Position numbers and translations under genes: made by a program. Under the pieces are notes generated by a model. The model made no database searches. It was not told where the DNA came from and saw nothing but the letters and a program-made list of their open reading frames with translations. From positions 88,179-152,178 of the forward strand of contig JADJPH010000011.1 of NCBI GenBank assembly GCA_016713335.1: a DNA stretch of 64,000 nucleotides, in the 5' to 3' direction. Positions 18,005 through 28,007 of this stretch are shown piece by piece. This DNA comes from Candidatus Fredericiella danica (lineage in GTDB: Bacteria > Chloroflexota > Anaerolineae > Caldilineales > Caldilineaceae). Position 1 is the stretch's first letter. Each line of letters begins with the position of its first letter.

Positions 18005-18625
18005 CTAATTCGACTTGAGCAAGTGCTGAACGTCCGCCACAATGTCGGTTGGGGCAGCGTCTGTTGGGTAGATCGCGCGCAGGTCGTTGTTCTTGTCCAC
18101 CAAGAAGACTACTGCGGTATGGTCGACGAAATAATCCGTGGCAGCGGCGTCCTTGCCCTCCTCAATCCGCTTTTCGGCATAGATCTTGAAATCGTCCTTT
18201 ACCTGCTTTTGCGCATCGAGCGGCACATTTACGCCGGTAAAATTCGAATCGAAATTGCGGACATAGTCTCTGAGACGCTCTGCCGTATCACGTTCCGGGT
18301 CAACCGTGACAAAGATGACCGCGACATTTTTCTTTTCCTCGTCGCTCAGTTGGTTGTAGACAACTCGCATATTTGCCAGTGTGAGCGGGCAGACATCCGG
18401 ACAGTAGGTGTATCCAAAGAAGACGAGTTTGACCTTCCTGCCGACCTCTTTAAGATCAAAAGTCTCGCCGTCGCCCTGTGTGCCCTGCAAAGTGGGCGCG
18501 GGCAAGATGGGATCATAGGCCGTTCCGCGGAACTGATAGGGTTGCCCACAGGCGTTCAGGACCAGGATCAAGGGAAAGAGCAACAGCATCCAATGCACCC
18601 GACGGCCGGTAAGTTTCGTAATCAT
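18005..18625 (-). CDS. SCO1/SenC-family copper chaperone lipoprotein
   Basis: A 206-residue lipoprotein (signal with lipobox LNAC, Cys26). The thioredoxin-like domain carries the SCO copper ligands: Cys75 and Cys79 in YCPDVCP, and His169 in VDHTAVVF. SCO proteins deliver or reduce the CuA site of cytochrome c oxidase, so the organism probably respires oxygen or has a related copper enzyme. Its ATG overlaps the TGA of the thioredoxin-like gene upstream (ATGA), so the two are translated together. Confidence 0.9.
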   Translation of the reverse strand: MITKLTGRRVHWMLLLFPLILVLNACGQPYQFRGTAYDPILPAPTLQGTQGDGETFDLKEVGRKVKLVFFGYTYCPDVCPLTLANMRVVYNQLSDEEKKNVAVIFVTVDPERDTAERLRDYVRNFDSNFTGVNVPLDAQKQVKDDFKIYAEKRIEEGKDAAATDYFVDHTAVVFLVDKNNDLRAIYPTDAAPTDIVADVQHLLKSN

Positions 18626-19450
18626 TCGCCTTCCTCTCCCGTTGCTTCGTCGCCATTTTGCAGACTCGCCAGCAAGTCACTCCATTCCTTCAGGCATGCC
18701 TGATTGAGCCCGCTGTTGTACCACAGCCGCATCTCGCTCAGAAGTGCGAGTTCGAGTTCGGCCGTGATCCCCCAGTTGCGGTCTCCTCTTCGATAAGGCG
18801 TTCATACTCTGGGTGAGCCGCCAGCCATGCTTCGAGCTTCGGTTCTGCAGCGGCCGGTCGTGGCCCCCACTGCCCCTGCAATTCCCAGTCTTCATCAAAC
18901 AAAAAGAACTGGGGCAGGTCCCACTCTTCGTACGCGGCGCCAAGGTCGACATCCGGCAGCAAAATCGTCAGGGGTGAGAGGTCTTCTTCGTCACTCAGGA
19001 TGCGCAATTGGAGGCGCGCACCGGCATCGAGCAGGCGTGATGATCGGCAGCACGGCGACGGTGTCCGGGTCATCGATAGTCGCCAACGAAAGCACATTGA
19101 GTGTAAACGGATAGTTCACGGCAAGGACCTGTAACTGCGGACCGAGCCGGAACTCAGCGTAGCGCTGCCAGAGGAGCCGAGAGTGACGCGGCGCAGCGCC
19201 GGCAAACTCGCGAAAAGGGGTGCGCCTGGATGTAGGCGAGTAACTTATCGGTAATTGGGATGGTAGCGATGCGCGTCAACGGCGCGCTCAATGGGATTGG
19301 CGCCTGCTGGCTAACTTCATCGGCGGCTGGGAACGCTGTTACAGCGTCCTCCGCCCCTTCGATTTCCAACGGCTCATCTTCCGCATATTCGAGGTCAACA
19401 TCCAGGTCGGACTCTTCGTCAAACTCGTCAAGCGGTGCAAAGTCTTTCAT
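18622..19450 (-). CDS. Thioredoxin-fold protein upstream of SCO1, three frameshifts
   Basis: The start at 19450 opens an acidic N-terminus (LDEFDEESDLDVDLEYAEDE). Reading then passes through three frame changes, near 19215, 19040 and 18775, to a C-terminus ending LLASLQNGDEATGEEGE at the TGA at 18622-18624, which overlaps the SCO1 start. The middle, LGPQLQVLAVNYPFTLNVLS ... DLPQFFLFDEDWELQGQWGPRP, has the strand and cis-Pro-like pattern of thioredoxin-fold proteins, but I see no CxxC. Length when joined is about 275 residues. The conserved fit across all three breaks suggests sequencing errors rather than decay. The coupling to SCO1 suggests a redox or copper-site role. Confidence 0.6.
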
Positions 19451-19558
19451 ATGCGCGTCAATATATCACACCTGCATGAGGTGTTCCCAGTGCCGGGAAT
19501 GGCCGGTGAGATAACTGCGCACCCGATACTGCGCGCAAGCTCATCTTTTAAGCGCGCC

Positions 19559-20390
19559 CTACGCCATCGGCAGTTCCTTGAAGGCTTCCACCTGGCCACG
19601 AATGGCGCGCTCCGTGGGCAGACGCTCAATGCTGGAGGCGCCAAAGAAGCCGGCGATTCCCGGCATGCGCTTCAGGGCAATCCCCACGTTTTCCGGCTCG
19701 TCAAATGGGCCACCGTGGCAGATGACCAGGAGATCTTTTCGCACCGACCACCCTGCTTCTGCCAATTCCATGACACGGGCGATGGAGTCATCAAGCGACA
19801 GTGCATGGGCGGCGCCGATACTCCCGGCGGTCGTCAGCCCCATGTGCGACCAACAGATCACAGCCGGCACTGGCCATGGCGCGGGCTTCATCAACGGTGA
19901 ATGCATAGGGCGATGTGAAGAGGTCCATCTCATGGGCAAGTTGGATCATGGCCACTTCCTTGTCGTAGCCCATCCCGGTCCCTTCAAGATTGGTGCGGAA
20001 GGTGCCGTCAAAAAGCCCGACAGTCGGAAAATTCTGGACGCCGGAAAAACCGATCCGGCGCAATTCGGCGAGGAAGACCGGCATGAGACGGAAGGGATCG
20101 GTGCCACAAACGCCGGCCAGGACGGGCGTATCCTTGACCACCGGCAGCACCTCCGCTGCCATGTCGACGACGATGGCATTGGCATCGCCGTACGGGAGCA
20201 GACCCGCCAGCGATCCCCGGCCTGCCATGCGATACCGGCCTGAGTTGTAGATGATCAGCAGATCCGCACCACCGGCCTCGGCGAACTTTGCAGAAATGCC
20301 GGTGCCGGCGCCGCAGCCGACAATCGGGCGACCGGCCGCAATCTGTGTGTGCAATCGTTTCAGAATCTCATTGCGCGCAATGCCAACCAT
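19559..20390 (-). CDS. TIM-barrel 'phosphoenolpyruvate hydrolase family' protein (C-terminal half of Tm-1), frameshifted
   Basis: About 277 residues when joined. The N-terminal part (GRPIVGCGAGTGISAKFAEAGGADLLIIYNSGRYRMAGRG) and the later CDLLVAH, SHMGLTTAGSIGA and NVGIALKRMPGIAGFFGASSIERLP are typical of the TIM-barrel signal-transduction family (PF09370). A frame change near 19843, at a CA-rich spot, links the two frames. In tomato the resistance protein Tm-1 is a fusion of a UPF0261 half and this TIM-barrel half; here the UPF0261 gene is the neighbour immediately upstream (74 bases). The reaction is not established. It is the last gene of the long catabolic locus. Confidence 0.8.
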
Positions 20391-20464
20391 TTGGATATCC
20401 TCCAGGTGAGATCAGGACAACGGTGGTTCAATTGATTGAACAGGGCGAGGCTGCCGGCAACTGC

Positions 20465-21674
20465 TCACTTGTTCAAGAGCGCAAGCAGTTGCTTCACCGC
20501 AGTCTCGGCAAAGATCGGATCGTTGATATTGGCGTCGACTTCTATGATAGGAATACCGGTTCGCACCTGGGTCCGAATCGCGTCAAAGCATGCGGCGTTG
20601 CACGCCGGATCCCAGAAGGCGCCGCCTGGGCTATCCAGTTGCGATACACCCTGAAGTGGCAAGAGGATGGCTACAGGCGCACTGGCTGCATTTGCAGCGG
20701 CAGCAATCATCTCGCCGATGCGGCGATTTTCCTCCACGTTTGTGCGCAGCAGTGTGATGTTCGGATTCCATTCATAGAGGGTGCGTTCCCGGTAGTACAC
20801 CGGCACGGTGTCGCGCGCCCAGAAATTGGCCATATCGACGCAGCCCGGCGCCAGCACCGTTGGCACACCGGCGCGCCGCCGCCCATAAGCGGTCGGCGCC
20901 GGCGGATAAGACGCCACCACAGACTTCATCCGCCAATTCAGTGGTGGTGAGATCCAGGTTTGCTGCGATGAAGCCATCGGTAATCAACGATTCCATCGTC
21001 CGCCCGCCCGTCCCGGTGGCATGAAAGACCAGCACTTCGAAGTCCTGCGCTTCGAGCAAAGTGCGGGCATGATCCACACAGGCGGTCGTATTCCCAAACA
21101 TGCTTGCCGTAACGAGGGGTTTTTCGTCGCGGGCCGGCGCCGGCGCTTGCGTCACCATGCCAACAATGGCCCCGGCCGCGTTTGTGTAGATCGTGCGGCT
21201 AAAGCGATTGATCCCGGCAACGTCGACGATGGAGGGGATCATCACAATATCGCGGGCGCCCACAAAGGCAGCGACATCCCCGCCCGCAACCGTGGACACC
21301 ATCACCTTTGGCACACCGATTGGCAGCGCCCGCATCGCGGCTGTGGTGATCGAGGTGCCGCCACTGCCCCCCATCCCCAGGATGCCGGCGAGCCGGCCTT
21401 CGGCATGCAACGTGCGTACAACACTGGTAAGCCCGTCGCTCATGGTGCGCATGGCGAGCGCCTTGTCCCCAGCACTGCGCAGTTCGTCCAGTGATCGTCC
21501 CCCTGCGGCCGCAACTTCACGATTGCTGATATCCGGTGCAAATGGACCGTCACCCATGACGCCGAAATCAACGACAATCGTGGGCACGCCGCGAGCTTGA
21601 ATCAAATCACGTACAAATGCAAACTCGGCGCCCTTGGTATCCAGTGCGCCGGCCAGGACAATTGAACCGTTCAT
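20465..21674 (-). CDS. Tm-1-like ATP-binding protein (UPF0261), copy 1, frameshifted
   Basis: The ATG at 21674 follows a strong AGGAGGGG site. The N-terminal Rossmann-like domain reads MNGSIVLAGALDTKGAEFAF and has the glycine-rich loop GILGMGGSGGTSITT, which binds nucleotide in Tm-1. The C-terminal domain (GVPTVLAPGCVDMANFW ... DSPGGAFWDPACNAACFDAI) continues in another frame after a shift near 20890. Length when joined is about 400 residues, normal for the family. These proteins occur in catabolic clusters, but their reaction is unknown. It is followed by the TIM-barrel partner and preceded by the creatininase-family gene. Confidence 0.85.
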
Positions 21675-21733
21675 TTTCCCCTCCTGACTTGCGTTGGGCC
21701 GGCGAAGCGAACCCGCCGCCGGCCCAGGCATGG

Positions 21734-22660
21734 CTAGCGTACGCGCTCGATAAAGGCGCGATCGTGGACTTCCACAGGGATCTTCAGCAACTCTAGAATG
21801 CCTTTAGCCGTATGGGTGGAGAGCCGGTTGAAAGCCTCTTCGCCTTTTTCTTTCGTAGCCCGCAGCGGATTGCCAATCACGCCGCTTTCGATAAATTCGT
21901 GGTGGTCCATTGGGAAAGTGAAGTATTTGTAGCCTTCGAACTCAACGTCCGGCATGCCGTCCTTTTTCGCAAAGGTGCGGGGCAGAAAGTCTGGAATATG
22001 GGCTTTGGTAAAACCGGCACGGTCCATGCGCACGTACTTTTCATTCCAGGCCATGTCCTGCGAGGTCTCCAGTTCACTGGCGTGCCAACCAGGCGTCTCT
22101 TCGGGTGGGTTCTCCATGAGACCGGTCAGGATGCCGACGTAGTTTTCCATGTAGGGCTTCACGAAGCTGATCAATGCCCCCGTTTCATAGCGCAACTGGC
22201 GCAGCACGGGGTCAACGACTTTCACATTGGAGCCATGGCCGTTGATGAAAACAATCCGGTTGAACCCGTGATGGATCAGGCTGCGAGCAACGTCATACAT
22301 GACGGCGAGCAGGGTCGTACTCCGCAGCGTGATCGTGCCGCGCCCCTGTCCTGGTTCATGCATGTGCTGCGGCGAGTAACCGGCCCACAGCGGTGGGGTA
22401 TGTAAGACACCGATCATCTCGGCGACACGCTGGGAGATTTCGACTGCGGTGATCGTGTCCGTATAGATGGGGAGATGGGGACCATGTTGCTCAAAGCTCG
22501 CAATCGGCACCAGCACCAGGTCCTTCACCTTCAGATATTCCTGGACATCGACGAAACTCAAGTTGCCGATATCCCACGACAGGAATTTGGCGCGAAAGTC
22601 CTCGTCGCCAACGGTCAGGTGTGGAAGATCGCGATAGTCACGGCCGTTGTCTGCAATCAT
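21734..22660 (-). CDS. Creatininase-family amidohydrolase
   Basis: A 308-residue protein with the metal-binding pattern of the family: Glu57 and His59 in SFEQHGPHLP, Asp68 in YTDT, His142 in INGHGSN and Glu196 in HASELETS. The family includes creatininase, the F420 and riboflavin-pathway hydrolases, and IolN (3-dehydro-scyllo-inosose hydrolase) of Thermotoga. With Gfo/Idh and epimerase genes close by, an IolN-like ring-opening hydrolase is the most attractive reading, but this is inference. The start overlaps the stop of the second Tm-1-like gene by four bases (ATGA), so the two are translationally coupled. Confidence 0.85.
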   Translation of the reverse strand: MIADNGRDYRDLPHLTVGDEDFRAKFLSWDIGNLSFVDVQEYLKVKDLVLVPIASFEQHGPHLPIYTDTITAVEISQRVAEMIGVLHTPPLWAGYSPQHMHEPGQGRGTITLRSTTLLAVMYDVARSLIHHGFNRIVFINGHGSNVKVVDPVLRQLRYETGALISFVKPYMENYVGILTGLMENPPEETPGWHASELETSQDMAWNEKYVRMDRAGFTKAHIPDFLPRTFAKKDGMPDVEFEGYKYFTFPMDHHEFIESGVIGNPLRATKEKGEEAFNRLSTHTAKGILELLKIPVEVHDRAFIERVR

Positions 22661-23903
22661 TGTTCTTCTACTCCTTCACTCATCATTTTCAGAAAGAGAT
22701 CGGCCACATCGATGCCAAAGGCAGGATCGTTGACATGGCGCGCATAGGTCTGCACAGAGATGTCGGTACGGATGGTGCTGCGAACTTCATCGAGAAACGC
22801 GGCATCGGCCACGGGGTCCCAGAATACCCCGCCAGGGTGATTGGGGATGGAAAGTCCTTCCGTCGGCACGGCGACGATCACCGGTCCTTTCGCCAGATTA
22901 AGCCGTTCGGCGAAGAGATGGCCAAGTTCAATCATCTCAGGATAGGAAGCGCGCACCAGCGTGTACTCGGGGTTGTGGTCGTAGATGGGCCGGCCCACCA
23001 GCGCCGGTGGAATGTGATTGGCGTGAAAAACCGAGAAATCGATGCAGCCGGGCACGACCACTTGCGGCACACCGGCCAGACCGACGCGCTTGAGCCGATC
23101 TGGGCCGGCATCGTGGATCCCGCCGGTCATAGGGTCGTAGATTTCGTTGGTTGTGAAGTCGATGACGCCCGTGAAATACCCCGCTTCGGCCAATTCCTCC
23201 ATGGCGCGCCCGCCAACCCCGTTGGAGTGAAAAATGACGGCGTCATAACCGGCCTCCGCCAACCGATCTTTGAGCGCCATGACCGCTTTCGTGGTGTTGC
23301 CCAGCATGGTGACGGCAACATAACGAGCGTCAGGCGCGGGTGGTGCAAGCACATGGCCGTGTTCCACCATGCCTTTCAGTGCTGCCGCCACATTGTCAAA
23401 AATGGTGGTGGCAATTGGGTTCAGGCCCAGGATATCCACGACGGAGTGCACGACGAAGATGTCGCTGGTGCCGACCATCGGGTCAAAAAGTGCTTTCCCG
23501 ACGCGATGGGCGACACCAATACCTTGGGGACACCCAGCGGGAGTTGCATCATGGTGGCGGCGCCCATGACCGCGCCTTCTGCGCCCCCCATACTGGTGAC
23601 GCCGGCCACCTTGCCGGCGCGGTAGTGCTCCAGGATCAACTTCTGGAGGGCGGTGCGCATGCCGGCAACGGCACGGCCACGGCTGCCCGCTGCGCGGAGT
23701 TGCTCGAGCGTGAAGCCACCATAGGCTGCGGCTTCATAGCGTGTAATATCGTGCGCGGGGTCCAACTCGATGCCAAGCGGTTCATCCAGAATGCCTGAGT
23801 CAACCACCGTCGTCGCCAGCCCGAGCGCCTTGAGCCGGTCGCGCAGATACCCAATCTCCGCACCCTTGGTGTCAAGTGTACCGATAATGTAAACAGATCG
23901 CAT
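22657..23903 (-). CDS. Tm-1-like ATP-binding protein (UPF0261), copy 2, frameshifted
   Basis: A second member of the family, about 415 residues, diverged from copy 1. The ATG at 23903 opens MRSVYIIGTLDTKGAEIGYL; the glycine-rich loop is GVTSMGGAEGAVMGA, where copy 1 has GGSGGTS. The frame changes at the A5 run 23485-23489: adding one A turns the reading into GKHFFDPMVGTSDIFVVHSV, the conserved family sequence. The C-terminal domain holds VPQVVVPGCIDFSVFH and HPGGVFWDPVADAAFL. It overlaps the creatininase gene. Two paralogues in one locus may act on different intermediates or form a heteromer. Confidence 0.85.
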
Positions 23904-23982
23904 GAGGTTGGCTCTTGGCAAGGAATTGCTGCGGGCCAGGGGCCGGCCACTGAGACGCCGGACCCCTGGCCCGCAGACCGTT

Positions 23983-24870
23983 TTATCGAATCAGCGGGAG
24001 CAAAGTTTCCGCGCACATCCGAACCTGATCGGAGTAGAACTCTTCTGTGAGCAGGTTCGAACCATGATCTTCGATGAACTTGCGTTGATCTTCGCTGATA
24101 TCCACCGGATTGGTTTCGATCATGTTCGGGAAGGGATTTGCCGGCGTGCGGTCCACCGGCGCCACGAATTCGACGGTCAGTGCGCCGTCATAACCAATGG
24201 AGGCTAAGGTGCCGACAACTTTGAGCCAATCCCAATGGCCCATGCCACAGGCAAAACGGTTGGTGTCCGCCACATGGAAGTCAACCAACATGCCCTTGGT
24301 GGCGCGAATCGCTTCAAAGGGATCTGCTTCTTCGATGTTGACGTGGAAGGCATCCAGGCACACGCCACATTCCGGCCCAGTGGCCTTGGCCAGCGCCATC
24401 GCCTGTGCAGCGCGCGAACAGAAGTAGGTTTCGAAGCGATTCAGTGGCTCAACCGCCGGGCGGACACCCGCTTTCATGGCGTGGTCGTAGATCTCTTTCA
24501 TGCTCTCAACGGCCCAGCGCCATTCTTCTTCGGGTGAGGCATCCGGGGTGACTTTACCAACAGTTCCCGGTACAATGGTCATCTCGTATCCGTCCAGTTC
24601 CTTGACCATCGTAATGCAATCCTTCACATACTTGACCGACGATGCGCGCTCGCCCTCATCGCGTGCAAAGAGGCTGCGCCCCGCGAACATCAGTGTGACG
24701 GATCCCCAACAGCGGATGCCGTGGTCCTTGAGGAGCTTGCGCACATCCTTCGTGTTATAGACATACGGTTCACCGCTGATCTCGATGCTTTCGTAACCGT
24801 ACTTTTTGAGCCGAGCCACTGTCACTTCGAGCGGTTCAGCTCGCATCCAATTGTGCATAGACAGATGCAT
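23983..24870 (-). CDS. Sugar phosphate isomerase/epimerase family protein (TIM barrel)
   Basis: The ATG at 24870 is chosen because AAGGAG lies eight to thirteen bases upstream. The 295-residue product is an AP-endonuclease-2/xylose-isomerase-like TIM barrel: metal ligands fit Glu in AVEPLNRFETYF, Asp in CGVCLDAFHVNIEE, His in DFHVAD and a C-terminal Glu in TVEFVAP. Such proteins epimerise or isomerise ketoses and keto-acids; IolO of Thermotoga belongs here. It lies between the Fe-S subunit gene and Tm-1-like copy 2 and is one of three related barrels in the locus. Confidence 0.88.
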   Translation of the reverse strand: MHLSMHNWMRAEPLEVTVARLKKYGYESIEISGEPYVYNTKDVRKLLKDHGIRCWGSVTLMFAGRSLFARDEGERASSVKYVKDCITMVKELDGYEMTIVPGTVGKVTPDASPEEEWRWAVESMKEIYDHAMKAGVRPAVEPLNRFETYFCSRAAQAMALAKATGPECGVCLDAFHVNIEEADPFEAIRATKGMLVDFHVADTNRFACGMGHWDWLKVVGTLASIGYDGALTVEFVAPVDRTPANPFPNMIETNPVDISEDQRKFIEDHGSNLLTEEFYSDQVRMCAETLLPLIR

Positions 24871-24910
24871 GTGTTTTCTCCTTGGCAAACTGAATACGAA
24901 TGAGAACGAT

Positions 24911-26035
24911 TCACACAAGCTGGGAAGCGAGCAGTTCGTAAAGACCCTGCACGCGCATTCCCAATCGCGGTGCAACTTCGGACAGTATGGCCAGATCGCC
25001 TGGCGCCTCAGTCACTACGATTTGCGCACCCTGCCGCTGTGCGTCTTGCAATCGTGCCTGAGCAAGTAAATAAGCCATATGCGGTAGCGAGAAGCGCAGC
25101 GCCGTTGCGCCCGATGGATGGGCGCGTTCGCGGCGCCAGAAGAGTTCCAACGGTTCGCCGCCCAGCGCAGCGCCGAGACGGCGTGGGGCATCGCCAGAGC
25201 GACCGATGCGCGCACTGTGGGTGGGGTCGACGTAGGCCCAGGCAGCTAGCTGTTCTGCGTGTCGCAATGCCAATTGCCCCGCTTGAAGCGCATTGTCGAG
25301 CACGTCCGTCACCGCCTCCAGCACAACTCCTTCTGGTAGTTTGAGTTGGAGGCGTTCGCCGGCCAGGTCGCCAAACGCATAGAGGTCCGCAGGCGCCAGC
25401 ACGAGCAGCCGGCGGGCGCCGACGGCGGCAACCTCAGCAATGGTCGCGGCAATGAGATCATGCGCGACAGCGGCAAAGCCTAGCGAGCTCGCCAGGTAGC
25501 CGTTATTCCGGCCACGCCCGACCAACACCGGCTTTATCCCAATGATTTCGAGCAAGCGCGTGGCAGCTTCCAAGGCGGCAGGCCAGCGATACATTGCCTC
25601 GTCACCGACGAAGAGCGCAACCTCACCGGCGCCGGTTGGCTGGACCGGCATCTGTTCCGCATAGGGGTTGCCCCAGTGCGCCAACGCATCGGCCAGCGTA
25701 TAGAGCGGGCGCGGGGCAAGCCCACTTTCAACCACCTGGTTGCGAGCGGCAACGATTGCATTGGGCAGCGGCTGGTCAGTTACGCAGTTGGCGCGGCACA
25801 GCCCGCAGTCGGCGCAGTGATAGAGCGCCCCGACGCTGTCGGTGTTCCACTCAATCAGCCCACGCCGCTGTGAGGCGATCGTCAGCGCCCACCCATGCGG
25901 TGAAAGGCTTTCCAGCTTGGTGACTTCGCCCACGGGACACACGTGGCGACACATCAGACAGTATCTGCAGTTATCCGTTGCCCGAATCGGGTCCGTCGCT
26001 TGTGCAGGGTCGATAGGTGGGTGAGAGCTGCTCAT
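24911..26035 (-). CDS. Iron-sulfur oxidoreductase subunit (GlcF/heterodisulfide-reductase-like)
   Basis: A 374-residue soluble protein with two ferredoxin-type [4Fe-4S] motifs: Cys23, 26, 29, 33 in CRYCLMCRHVCP and Cys74, 77, 80, 84 in CADCGLCRANC. The C-terminal region resembles the glycolate oxidase GlcF/HdrD layout, but I see no clear CCG (cysteine-rich) motif, so the second half is degenerate or different. It is encoded 16 bases after the FAD-binding oxidase gene and is very probably its electron-transfer partner, passing electrons to the quinone pool or another carrier. Confidence 0.85.
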   Translation of the reverse strand: MSSSHPPIDPAQATDPIRATDNCRYCLMCRHVCPVGEVTKLESLSPHGWALTIASQRRGLIEWNTDSVGALYHCADCGLCRANCVTDQPLPNAIVAARNQVVESGLAPRPLYTLADALAHWGNPYAEQMPVQPTGAGEVALFVGDEAMYRWPAALEAATRLLEIIGIKPVLVGRGRNNGYLASSLGFAAVAHDLIAATIAEVAAVGARRLLVLAPADLYAFGDLAGERLQLKLPEGVVLEAVTDVLDNALQAGQLALRHAEQLAAWAYVDPTHSARIGRSGDAPRRLGAALGGEPLELFWRRERAHPSGATALRFSLPHMAYLLAQARLQDAQRQGAQIVVTEAPGDLAILSEVAPRLGMRVQGLYELLASQLV

Positions 26036-26051
26036 GGCAATGAATTCCCTA

Positions 26052-27485
26052 TTAGAAGCCTGTCTTGCCCGGATTCATGATGCCGTTTGGATCGAGGGTC
26101 TCTTTGATCCGTAGCAGGAAGGGCCAGGATTCGCCATACTGCCTACGCATGAAGCGCGCCAGTTTGAGTCCGATGCCATGGTGTTCATTGATCATGCCAC
26201 CGTTGTCGATAACCGCGGTCATGGCGGTGTTCCATACTCGGTTATGCAGAGCCAGGGCTTCCTGTGCATCGGCGGGCGGTTGTTCGATGATAAAACGTGA
26301 GTAGAGCATGGCTCCCCAGTGAAACCAATGGGAGAAGTGTCCGATGTAACGAATTTTCTGGGCACGGTACGTCTCTTCAATGGCGCGTTTCTGGGCCCAA
26401 TAGAGTGCTTCGATCTTGTCGTAGGTCGTGACGGTTTCTGTCGTTCCATACATCCACGGCAGCTTGAGCGTCTGGGGTGGGTAGTAGAAATCGTAACGGT
26501 GCGCCCACCATTTCTCGCCACGCTCGCGACCCAGATCCCGGGCGCCCAACCCCACGCAGATTTCCATGGCTTTCTGTTCTTGCAACGCGGCGATATCGGG
26601 ATCGCCATCAAAGCCGATCACCATATAGGCGCCTTCGAAGTCATACCCCAGGATTTCGTGCACCACGGAAGCCGTCGAAGCCGGGTCGTAAAGACGAATC
26701 ACAAAAGGCTGAAGACGCCGGGTCATCATCAGGCGCCCAGCCTCCAGTGCGTCGGTCAGGCTACTGAAGAGCACGGCGCGCAGCAGGCGCGACTCCGGCA
26801 TGTAGTCGACTTGCAGTGTGGCCTCGGTGATAATGCCGAAGGTGCCTTCCGCTCCGAGGAACAACCGGAACCAATCCGGGCCGGCTGCATGTTGCGGGAC
26901 CACGGGGGTGCGGACAATCTCACCATTGGGCAGCACAACCTGCATGCTCAGCACCATGTCTTCCGCTTTTCCATACTTGGTCGAAATGGTGCCGGTGCCG
27001 CGCGGCGCAAGATACCCGCCGACGGTCGCACAGTTCGCCGAGGCCGGATAATGCGGCAGCGTGAGCCCGCGCTCGTTGAGCGCCCATTCCAGTTGCGTGC
27101 CGATGACGCCGGCCTGGGCAGTCACGGTCAGCGACTTCTCGTCAATGTTGAGAATCCGATTCAGCCGCTTTGTATCGACAATGATCCCACCGTAGACCGG
27201 CGCGGCGCCACCCTGTGTGCCGGAGCCGCCACCCCAGGGTACGACGGGGATGTGGTATTTATTGGCAATGCGGAGGATTTCAGCGATTTCCTCGGCGGAA
27301 CCCGGGTGGACAATGAAGTCCGGTTGCGGCGTGGGTTGGCCGCGATCAAGCCACATCTGCGGCATCCATGACCAGTCGGTGGAGTAGACAAGGCGTGAAA
27401 CCTCGTCCGCGCGTACATAGTTGGCGCCAACGATTTCTTCGAGTTCGCTCTGCACCATCTGGTGGCCGAACGTTGATCCGTACAC
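26052..27485 (-). CDS. FAD-linked oxidase (GlcD/D-lactate dehydrogenase/VAO family)
   Basis: A 477-residue flavoprotein. The PCMH-type FAD domain shows VVPWGGGSGTQGG near residue 90, PHYPASANCATVGGYLAPRG near 150 and GAEGTFGIITEATLQ near 230; the C-terminal substrate domain ends with INEHHGIGLKLARF and NPGKTGF. The His-His pair and final motif are those of the alkyl-DHAP synthase/D-lactate and 2-hydroxyacid dehydrogenase branch. GTG at 27485 has GGGAG seven bases upstream and is preferred to the internal ATG at 27458. With the adjacent Fe-S protein it probably oxidises a 2-hydroxy acid produced in this pathway. Confidence 0.88.
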   Translation of the reverse strand: MYGSTFGHQMVQSELEEIVGANYVRADEVSRLVYSTDWSWMPQMWLDRGQPTPQPDFIVHPGSAEEIAEILRIANKYHIPVVPWGGGSGTQGGAAPVYGGIIVDTKRLNRILNIDEKSLTVTAQAGVIGTQLEWALNERGLTLPHYPASANCATVGGYLAPRGTGTISTKYGKAEDMVLSMQVVLPNGEIVRTPVVPQHAAGPDWFRLFLGAEGTFGIITEATLQVDYMPESRLLRAVLFSSLTDALEAGRLMMTRRLQPFVIRLYDPASTASVVHEILGYDFEGAYMVIGFDGDPDIAALQEQKAMEICVGLGARDLGRERGEKWWAHRYDFYYPPQTLKLPWMYGTTETVTTYDKIEALYWAQKRAIEETYRAQKIRYIGHFSHWFHWGAMLYSRFIIEQPPADAQEALALHNRVWNTAMTAVIDNGGMINEHHGIGLKLARFMRRQYGESWPFLLRIKETLDPNGIMNPGKTGF

Positions 27486-27545
27486 GGCACTGCTCCCTGG
27501 TTCAATTCAAATCGATAGGTCCCGTCGCCCACCGCTTACGATCAA

Positions 27546-27974
27546 TCAGAACTGATCCTCTGCTTCATAAAGCATGGTCTGCTTTGGATGGATGTGCGAC
27601 CAGAGGATGAAACTGAGCGTTGCCAGTAACAACACGACAAAGCCAATCGGGTAGGCCAAAAAGATCCACGGTTGAAAGATCATCACGATCCCCAGGATGA
27701 TCCCGCCGATCGTGAGCACTTCGCCAACCCGATAGGCGCCGGGCGAAATCCGATCACTATAGATGCTCGAAAGCCAGATGATGAGCGTGGCGTAGAGCAG
27801 AATAATGGCGATGAACATCAGAATGAATGGGATTGCGCTCAAGAGCACATTTTGCGCCAGTTGTTGTGGGGACGCATAGCTCTGGATTCCAAAGTTGGCT
27901 GCAATGCCCAGCAGGAGCAAAATGATCGCCGTGACTGGCAAGGCGACAGGTACATGGGGACGACTCGTTTTCAT
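27546..27974 (-). CDS. Small membrane protein of unknown function (four helices)
   Basis: A 142-residue protein with four predicted membrane helices (about residues 12-30, 44-68, 84-104 and 108-128) and no recognised domain. GGGAG precedes the ATG at 27974. It is the only gene in the catabolic locus without an assigned family. Its place before the FAD oxidase may mean it anchors the GlcD/GlcF-like pair to the membrane; that is speculation. Confidence 0.65.
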   Translation of the reverse strand: MKTSRPHVPVALPVTAIILLLLGIAANFGIQSYASPQQLAQNVLLSAIPFILMFIAIILLYATLIIWLSSIYSDRISPGAYRVGEVLTIGGIILGIVMIFQPWIFLAYPIGFVVLLLATLSFILWSHIHPKQTMLYEAEDQF

Positions 27975-28007
27975 GGGACTCTCCCGTTCGGCTCGCTACG
28001 CAGGTTG

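Noticed and set aside
24040..24070. GGTTCGAACC as a tRNA T-loop
   Set aside because: It lies inside the well-supported epimerase coding region in frame.
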